A DNA stretch of 64,000 nt, taken from Klebsiella electrica (GTDB lineage Bacteria; Pseudomonadota; Gammaproteobacteria; Enterobacterales; Enterobacteriaceae). The stretch's first letter is position 1; every line of letters starts with the position of its first letter. Where the stretch lies: assembly GCF_006711645.1 (NCBI RefSeq), contig NZ_CP041247.1, positions 4,278,001 through 4,342,000 of the forward strand, written 5' to 3'. Below are positions 58,486 to 64,000 of this stretch, piece after piece. Position numbers and translations under genes: made by a program. The notes under the pieces were generated by a model. The model saw only the letters and a list, made by a program, of their open reading frames with translations, did no database searches and was not told the origin of the DNA.

Positions 58486-59904
58486 TCAAGTATTCTCCCC
58501 GGCAACCTGCTGCGCTTTTGCCGCCTGTTCTGCGGCCTGTTTCGCCAGCGTGCGCTCCAGGATCGTCGAATACAAAGGCTTACCGCCAAGGAATTGCGCC
58601 AGTAGTGTTGCGCCAAGACAGGTAATAATCATTGGCAAAATGAGCTGATAGTTATCGGTCATCTCCAGTACCAGCACAATCCCGGTCAGCGGAGCGCGGA
58701 TTGATGCCGCCAGCAGAGCCCCCATTCCGGCAATCGCAAAGGTCCCGGCATCCAGATGATAGGCCGGCAGCATCGGCGTGACCGCCATCCCGAAGGCGGT
58801 TCCCAGCAAGGTTCCCAGCGCCAGCATCGGCGCAAAAATGCCGCCGGGCGCCCCGGAGGAGAAACAGAGTAACGTGGTAATCACGCGGGCGACAAAGATA
58901 AACAGCAGCAGCCCGACGGAAAAATTGCCCGCCGCCGCAATCGGAATCAGGTTAAAGCCGCCCCCCGTCGCCGCCGGTTGAATCAGCCCGAGGACGCCGC
59001 ACATCCCGCCGATTAACCCGCCGATCAGCACCCACTTCTTTGTATTGCCGCCATGAATACGTTGGAACATATCCTGGGTGCGCAGCACCAGGCTATTAAA
59101 CAGCGGGCCGACGCAGCCAAAAATCATCCCCAGGATCAGGTACAGCCACAGCGTATTCACCGGCGCATCGCTCAGCTTGCCGACTTCAATAATCGCCGAT
59201 TCGCCATTAAAGATACGGAACACGATGCTCGACATAATCACGCCGGTAAAGACGGCTTTAATCGAAATCAGGTTGTAGCGAAACTGCGGGCGCATCTCTT
59301 CAATAATGAATAAGATCCCCGCCAGCGGCGCGTTAAATGCCGCAGAGAGCCCCGCCGCTGCCCCGGTGGCCAGCAACGTATGACGCGCTTCGGGACTGCG
59401 CATACGGAAGATATCCAGCACCATTCGCCCGACGTTGCCGCCCAACTGCACCGTCGGCCCTTCGCGACCGAGCACCATGCCAGCGCCCAGCGTCCCCATC
59501 CCGCCGATAAATTTTACCGGCAGCACTCGCCACCAGCGAACCGGACGCAACTCTTCCAGCGCCCCTTCGATCTCCGGTATGCCGGATCCCCCCGCCTCCG
59601 GCGCAAAACGTCGCACCAGAAAATAGCCCACCATCGCCAGCAAGGCAGATAAAATAAAGGCCAACGGCCAAATCAGGAACCCGTGATCCGCCACCTGCGC
59701 CAGCGAACCGATGCGCATGTTCTGCACCCAGTTGACGCTCTTTTCAAAAGCGACCCCCACCAGCCCGGCCAGCGTACCGACTACGGCGGCCATCAGCAGC
59801 ACCGCCAGCGGCGTTTTGTCACGTTGAACTAAACGACGTACCACATCGCCACGACGCAAGCGCACGATTTGTTTTGCTTCAAAAGTAGAGGCTTCTGTTT
59901 TCAT
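58486..59904 (-). CDS. clcA: H+/Cl- exchange transporter ClcA
   Basis: A 472-residue CLC antiporter that supports extreme acid resistance. Selectivity motifs GSGIPEI (107-112) and GREGP (146-150) are present, with gating glutamate E148 and proton glutamate E203. The start at 59904 (MKTEAST) gives numbering identical to E. coli ClcA; the open frame to 60003 and an ATG at 59925 are less likely. It is divergent from hemL. Confidence 0.96.
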   Translation of the reverse strand: MKTEASTFEAKQIVRLRRGDVVRRLVQRDKTPLAVLLMAAVVGTLAGLVGVAFEKSVNWVQNMRIGSLAQVADHGFLIWPLAFILSALLAMVGYFLVRRFAPEAGGSGIPEIEGALEELRPVRWWRVLPVKFIGGMGTLGAGMVLGREGPTVQLGGNVGRMVLDIFRMRSPEARHTLLATGAAAGLSAAFNAPLAGILFIIEEMRPQFRYNLISIKAVFTGVIMSSIVFRIFNGESAIIEVGKLSDAPVNTLWLYLILGMIFGCVGPLFNSLVLRTQDMFQRIHGGNTKKWVLIGGLIGGMCGVLGLIQPAATGGGFNLIPIAAAGNFSVGLLLFIFVARVITTLLCFSSGAPGGIFAPMLALGTLLGTAFGMAVTPMLPAYHLDAGTFAIAGMGALLAASIRAPLTGIVLVLEMTDNYQLILPMIITCLGATLLAQFLGGKPLYSTILERTLAKQAAEQAAKAQQVAGENT

Positions 59905-60002
59905 ACTCTTATCGTCAATAGTCATACCAATACGAAGAGGACAGTTTAGCCTTCTGAACGTCTCGCGTCGCGGAGAAAATGCGCCTGCTACGCCTTGTTT
60001 CA

Positions 60003-60024
60003 ATTGGGCAAAAATTGGGCAAAA
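60003..60024. repeat. Perfect tandem 11-bp repeats between clcA and hemL
   Basis: ATTGGGCAAAA occurs twice back to back with no spacer. An 11-bp period equals one helical turn, as in direct-repeat operators of OmpR/PhoB-type regulators. The regulator, if any, is unknown. Confidence 0.7.
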
Positions 60025-60093
60025 CTTTCATAACTATCCGGGAATAACTTAGAATAACCAGCAAAACATTTATCACGAACCAGGATCATGGCA

Positions 60094-61374
60094 ATGAGCA
60101 AATCTGAAACTCTCTATAGCGCCGCACGTGAACTCATCCCCGGCGGCGTGAACTCGCCGGTTCGCGCCTTTAGCGGCGTGGGCGGTACGCCGCTGTTTAT
60201 CGAACGCGCCGACGGCGCCAGACTGTACGATGTCGACGGTAAAGCATATATCGATTATGTCGGCTCCTGGGGACCTATGGTGCTGGGCCATAACCATCCG
60301 GCCATTCGCAACGCGGTGATTGAAGCCGCAGAGCGCGGCCTGAGCTTTGGCGCGCCGACGGAAATGGAAGTCAAAATGGCGGAGCTGGTGACCGAGCTGG
60401 TCCCAACGATGGATATGGTGCGGATGGTGAACTCCGGTACCGAGGCGACGATGAGCGCCATTCGCCTGGCTCGTGGCTTTACCGGCCGCGACAAAATCAT
60501 CAAGTTTGAAGGCTGCTATCACGGCCATGCCGACTGTCTGCTGGTGAAAGCAGGCTCCGGCGCACTGACGCTGGGCCAGCCGAACTCGCCGGGCGTACCG
60601 GCTGATTTTGCTAAACATACCCTGACCTGCACCTATAACGATCTGACCTCCGTTCGCGCCGCGTTCGAGCAGTATCCGCAAGAGATTGCCTGCATCATCG
60701 TGGAGCCGGTCGCTGGCAACATGAACTGCATCCCACCGCTGCCGGCGTTCCTGCCGGGCCTGCGTGCACTGTGTGACGAATTTGGCGCGCTGCTGATTAT
60801 CGATGAAGTGATGACCGGCTTCCGCGTGGCGCTGGCGGGCGCGCAGTCATACTACGACGTGGTCCCGGATCTGACCTGTCTGGGCAAAATCATCGGGGGC
60901 GGTATGCCGGTCGGCGCATTTGGCGGTCGTCGCGATGTGATGGATGCCCTGGCCCCGACCGGCCCGGTGTATCAGGCCGGGACCTTGTCTGGTAACCCGA
61001 TTGCCATGGCGGCCGGTTTTGCCTGCCTGAACGAAGTCGCGCAGCCGGGCGTCCACGAAACGCTGACCGATTTAACCAACCAGCTCTCGCAAGGGCTGCT
61101 GGATGCCGCACGCGAAGCGGGCATTCCGCTGGTGGTGAATAATGTCGGCGGTATGTTTGGCCTCTTCTTTATCGACGCCGAAACGGTCACCTGCTATCAG
61201 GATGTGCTGAAGTGCGACGTTGAGCGCTTTAAGCGTTTCTTCCATCTGATGCTGGACGAAGGCGTCTATCTGGCGCCATCGGCATTTGAGGCCGGCTTTA
61301 TGTCGATTGCCCACACCCCCGATGATATCAACGACACCATCGCCGCCGCCCGCAAGGCGTTTGCGAAGCTGTAA
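60094..61374 (+). CDS. hemL: Glutamate-1-semialdehyde 2,1-aminomutase
   Basis: A 426-residue PLP enzyme that turns glutamate-1-semialdehyde into 5-aminolevulinate for haem. The PLP lysine (about K265) is in [14 protein letters not shown], and the Asp for the pyridine nitrogen is in [12 protein letters not shown]. The second ATG (60094) is chosen: AGGA lies 8 bases before it but only 2 bases before the upstream ATG at 60088. Confidence 0.97.
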   Translation: MSKSETLYSAARELIPGGVNSPVRAFSGVGGTPLFIERADGARLYDVDGKAYIDYVGSWGPMVLGHNHPAIRNAVIEAAERGLSFGAPTEMEVKMAELVTELVPTMDMVRMVNSGTEATMSAIRLARGFTGRDKIIKFEGCYHGHADCLLVKAGSGALTLGQPNSPGVPADFAKHTLTCTYNDLTSVRAAFEQYPQEIACIIVEPVAGNMNCIPPLPAFLPGLRALCDEFGALLIIDEVMTGFRVALAGAQSYYDVVPDLTCLGKIIGGGMPVGAFGGRRDVMDALAPTGPVYQAGTLSGNPIAMAAGFACLNEVAQPGVHETLTDLTNQLSQGLLDAAREAGIPLVVNNVGGMFGLFFIDAETVTCYQDVLKCDVERFKRFFHLMLDEGVYLAPSAFEAGFMSIAHTPDDINDTIAAARKAFAKL

Positions 61375-61377
61375 CGC

Positions 61378-61412
61378 AATGCCGGGCGGCGCTTCGCTTG
61401 CCCGGCCTACAT
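61378..61412. repeat. REP-type unit after hemL
   Basis: AATGCCGGGCGGCGCTTCGC followed by TTGCCCGGCCTAC, the typical REP. It leads into four degenerate tandem units. Confidence 0.85.
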
Positions 61413-61419
61413 TTTTATC

Positions 61420-61570
61420 GCCCCGGTAAGTAAAGCACCACCAGGGATACTTTTTTTGTCGCCCTGTTAAGCAAAGCACCACCGGGATGCATTTTTGTCG
61501 CCCTGTTAAGCAAAGCGCCACCAGGGATACTTTTTTGTAGCCCCGGTAAGCGAAGCGCCACCGGGGGCAT
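61420..61570. repeat. Tandem array of four ~40-bp degenerate REP-like units
   Basis: Units start at 61420, 61461, 61500 and 61540. Consensus GCCCYGKTAAGYRAAGCRCC then ACCRGGGATRCTTTTTTGTM. Each has arms such as CCCCGGT/ACCGGGG or CCCTG/CAGGG around an AAGCRAAGC loop and, in units 1-3, a T run. The array lies between the convergent hemL and fhuB. Confidence 0.8.
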
Positions 61571-63552
61571 TACCGGCTCTGTTTCCTCAGCAGATAAATA
61601 AAGTACGGCGCACCGATAAAGGTCGACAATAGCCCGGCCGGGATCTGATACGGAAACATCATCATTCGCCCGCACCAGTCGGCAAAGACCAACAGCAACC
61701 CACCGATCAGCCCGGCCATCACCATCTGCGGCATCGTGCGGCGAAAGCCCATCATGCGCGCAATATGCGGCGCCATCAGGCCAACAAAACTTAACGGACC
61801 GATAGTCAGCGTGGCCGCTGCCGTCAGACAGGCGGCCAGCAGCAGCAGAACAACCCGCGACGATGTCAGCGCCATGCCTACCGCGCGCGCGGCTTCACCG
61901 CCCAACGGCAGAATCGTCAGCCAGCGCCGACACAGCGGCAGCAGAATCAGGAGTAGCACCATGGCGATCCCGCTACGTATCACCATTTCCGGCGTTGCGC
62001 TGTACGTCGACCCGGAGATCCACGTCAGAATCTGCGCCATTCGCGGATCGCCGCTGGCCTGCAGCATCATCAACAGCATGGTGAAGGCGGTGCTGAGCGC
62101 CATCCCCGCCAGCAGCATCCGGTGCGGCGAGAAACCGCCGCGCCCGGCAGCAACGAGGATCACCAGCAGCGTCACCGCTGCCCCCAGACTACCGGCAGGC
62201 AGCAGCCAGCCGAAAGCATTACCGGGAACGAAAAACAGCATCAGGACAATACCAAAAGCTGCGCCGGAGCTGATGCCCAGCACTTCCGGACTGGCCATCG
62301 GGTTACCGGTCAGGCGCTGGATAATACAGCCCGCGACCGCCAGCATCACCCCGGCGAACAGCGCGGCGAACACCCGCGGCCAGCGCCACGGCATCAGTTG
62401 ATCCAGCTGCGAGCCGCTCGCCCAGTGCCAGCTCTGAGCATCCCGCCCAAAGGCCAGCGCAACGAGGAGCGCCAGCAGCAGGATCAGCACGCCCCCCAAC
62501 GCAAATCCCGATACGTTTTGCCGTTCCACCGGCACCTTATCGCCGGCATTCATCACCGGCGCACTGATGCTGCGCAAGCGCGGCAGCAGCCACAGCAGCA
62601 GCGGCGCGCCGATCAGCGCCGTCACGGAGCCGGTGGAAACCTCCCGCCACACCCGGGTCAGCCACAGAATAATTTGGTCCGACAGCCAGAGAATGAGCGC
62701 GCCAATCAGCGCCGCCAGCAGCAGACGCGACAGCAGACGACGCGCGCCGAGCATTTTCGCCAGCAGCGGCGAAAACAGGCCGATAAAACCGATAATCCCC
62801 ACCGCGTTCACCAGCATCGCGCTGATAACGATCGCCAGCGTCAGCGTGGCCAGGCGCGCCAGGGAAAGCGCCAGTCCAAGATTACGCGCCACGCCATCAT
62901 CCAGCCCCATCAGCGTGAGGGGGCGCAGCAGCAGCAGCGTTAAGATGAAGCCACCGAGCAGCTGCGGCCACAGCCGTTGCACCACGCTCCAGTCGGTTTG
63001 CGTCAGCGTACCGGTGCTCCACAGAAACATACTTTGCAGCTGATCGTGATGGAAAATAACCATCAGTTGATTCAGCGCCCCGCAGTACAGACTGACCACC
63101 AGACCGGCAAGAATCAGGGTCACCGGCGAGAGCCGCTTCCCCCACGAGACGCCGAAAACCAGCGCTCCGACAAAACAGGCCCCCGCCAGCGCGGCAAACT
63201 GCGAAGCCAGTACCCCGGGAATCGCCCACAGCGTCGTCACCGTCATCCCCAGTTGGGCGCCGGTCGCCACCCCGAGGGTGGTCGGTTCCGCCAGCGGGTT
63301 ACGCAGCACCTGCTGGAACAGCAGGCCCACCAGTCCGAGTCCCGCGCCAACCAGCAGCGACACCGCCAGCCTCGGCAGCAGGCTGTAGTGGAATAACATC
63401 TGAGCGATATTGTCGATATCCGGCTGCCACAGCGCCTGACGCCACTCGTGCTGCGGCAGCGCCGCCTGGAGATTCAAGAAGCTGAGCGCAAACGCGGCAA
63501 TCGCCAGCACGGTCAGCAGCAGAGCCGCCAGAGGAGACAGTCGCGATCTCAT
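61570..63552 (-). CDS. fhuB: Ferrichrome/hydroxamate ABC transporter permease FhuB
   Basis: A 660-residue duplicated FecCD-type permease with about 20 transmembrane segments; the two halves correspond to separate subunits in other systems. Conserved segments: NPLAEPTTLGVATGAQLG in the first half and NPMASPEVLGISSGAAFG in the second. It carries hydroxamate siderophores from FhuD into the cytoplasm with FhuC as ATPase. The start at 63552 overlaps the fhuD stop; the longer open frame lies within fhuD. Fur control is expected but its site is outside the window. Confidence 0.96.
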   Translation of the reverse strand: MRSRLSPLAALLLTVLAIAAFALSFLNLQAALPQHEWRQALWQPDIDNIAQMLFHYSLLPRLAVSLLVGAGLGLVGLLFQQVLRNPLAEPTTLGVATGAQLGMTVTTLWAIPGVLASQFAALAGACFVGALVFGVSWGKRLSPVTLILAGLVVSLYCGALNQLMVIFHHDQLQSMFLWSTGTLTQTDWSVVQRLWPQLLGGFILTLLLLRPLTLMGLDDGVARNLGLALSLARLATLTLAIVISAMLVNAVGIIGFIGLFSPLLAKMLGARRLLSRLLLAALIGALILWLSDQIILWLTRVWREVSTGSVTALIGAPLLLWLLPRLRSISAPVMNAGDKVPVERQNVSGFALGGVLILLLALLVALAFGRDAQSWHWASGSQLDQLMPWRWPRVFAALFAGVMLAVAGCIIQRLTGNPMASPEVLGISSGAAFGIVLMLFFVPGNAFGWLLPAGSLGAAVTLLVILVAAGRGGFSPHRMLLAGMALSTAFTMLLMMLQASGDPRMAQILTWISGSTYSATPEMVIRSGIAMVLLLILLPLCRRWLTILPLGGEAARAVGMALTSSRVVLLLLAACLTAAATLTIGPLSFVGLMAPHIARMMGFRRTMPQMVMAGLIGGLLLVFADWCGRMMMFPYQIPAGLLSTFIGAPYFIYLLRKQSR

Positions 63553-64000
63553 GCCGCACCTCCCTGGGCATCCGCCAGCACGCGGGCAAAATGCATCGCC
63601 GACAGCGTCGCGCCGTAGAACCAGACAGCCGGCACGCGCTGGAAGCGCCCTTCGCGGACAAACGGCATCGCCTGCCATAGCGGCGTACTCATCAGTTGGC
63701 GCATTTCGGCATGATTACCATGGTCAAAGCAGATGACATCGGTCTCTTTGTAGGCGGCCAGCCGATCGATTCCCACGCTGACGCTGCCCCAGAAGGCGCT
63801 TTCACCGCGCCAGGCATTTTTAATGCCGAAGCGATCGAGCACTTCCTGGAACAGACAATTCTGGCCGAAAACCAGGACATGGCGGGGATCGAGCACAGTG
63901 ATCATCAGCAGCGGACGCTCGCCGCGATGGGCGAAACGCGGGCGCAGGTTCTCCATCAGCGCATCAAACTCCGCCAGATGGCGCTTCGCCGCCTGCTGCC
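63549..64000 (-). CDS. fhuD: Ferrichrome-binding periplasmic protein FhuD (3' part only)
   Basis: About 149 C-terminal residues are present; the gene runs off the right edge. The sequence (ITVLDPRHVLVFGQNCLFQE, GGNxxW-type segments replaced by GIKNAWRGESAFWG) fits the class III siderophore-binding protein FhuD. The stop overlaps the fhuB start as ATGA. The signal peptide and N-lobe cannot be examined. Confidence 0.92.
   Translation of the reverse strand, partial: QQAAKRHLAEFDALMENLRPRFAHRGERPLLMITVLDPRHVLVFGQNCLFQEVLDRFGIKNAWRGESAFWGSVSVGIDRLAAYKETDVICFDHGNHAEMRQLMSTPLWQAMPFVREGRFQRVPAVWFYGATLSAMHFARVLADAQGGAA

Noticed and set aside
61072..61521. 149-residue minus-strand frame with a repeated LTGRQK peptide
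   Set aside because: It is a translation of the REP-like tandem array and antisense hemL; the peptide repeat comes from the DNA repeat.
61420..61570. CRISPR-like repeat array
   Set aside because: The units are contiguous and diverged with no unique spacers of constant length, and no cas genes are near; they are REP-like repeats.

Overview
The window is a chromosomal segment of a gamma-proteobacterium of the family Enterobacteriaceae. The 16S rRNA variable regions (complement of 11380-12919) and the protein sequences point to the Klebsiella/Raoultella group; this is my reading from memory, not a database comparison. Gene order follows the 4-5 minute region of the Escherichia coli chromosome almost gene for gene, in reversed orientation, from yafS at the left edge to fhuD at the right edge. 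It is a core-genome region, with no prophage, insertion sequence, CRISPR array or resistance or virulence island.

Layout. 1-7.3 kb: yafS (partial), gloB, mltD, yafE, yafD, a major-facilitator transporter not present at this place in E. coli, yafC and dkgB. 7.4-13.3 kb: a complete rRNA operon on the minus strand (16S, tRNA-Ile, tRNA-Ala, 23S, 5S, tRNA-Asp) with P1 and P2 promoters, a boxA leader and a terminator. 13.3-23.9 kb: gmhB, the metNIQ methionine importer, rcsF-trmO, proS, nlpE, yaeQ-arfB, yaeP-rof, tilS and yaeR. 23.9-46 kb: one long minus-strand block that couples envelope biogenesis to macromolecular synthesis: rpsB-tsf, pyrH, frr, dxr, uppS-cdsA-rseP-bamA-skp-lpxD-fabZ-lpxA-lpxB-rnhB-dnaE-accA, then ldcC. 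46-64 kb: map, glnD, dapD, yaeH, cdaR, degP, dgt, mtnN-btuF, yadS, erpA, clcA, hemL and the fhuB/fhuD end of the ferrichrome uptake operon.

Functional logic. The central block makes undecaprenyl phosphate (Dxr, UppS), phospholipid and lipid A (CdsA, FabZ, AccA, LpxA/B/D) and the machinery that folds and inserts outer-membrane proteins (Skp, BamA). RseP and DegP link it to the sigma-E stress response. A textbook sigma-E promoter and CpxR box precede degP, and a sigma-E-like site lies inside rseP ahead of bamA. RcsF and NlpE, the surface sensors for the Rcs and Cpx pathways, are also here.

Beyond standard genes, the most interesting signals are: two palindromes, each exactly symmetric about a CATAC-N4-GTATG core, one in each spacer of the single rRNA operon; a promoter-plus-hairpins-plus-terminator unit between dxr and uppS that could be a roughly 60-nt RNA or attenuator; a tandem array of degenerate REP-like units after hemL; perfect tandem 11-bp repeats between clcA and hemL; a large stem-loop between btuF and yadS; and the transporter inserted next to yafC with an operator-like dyad. 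I did not find a clearly new multi-gene system and do not claim one.
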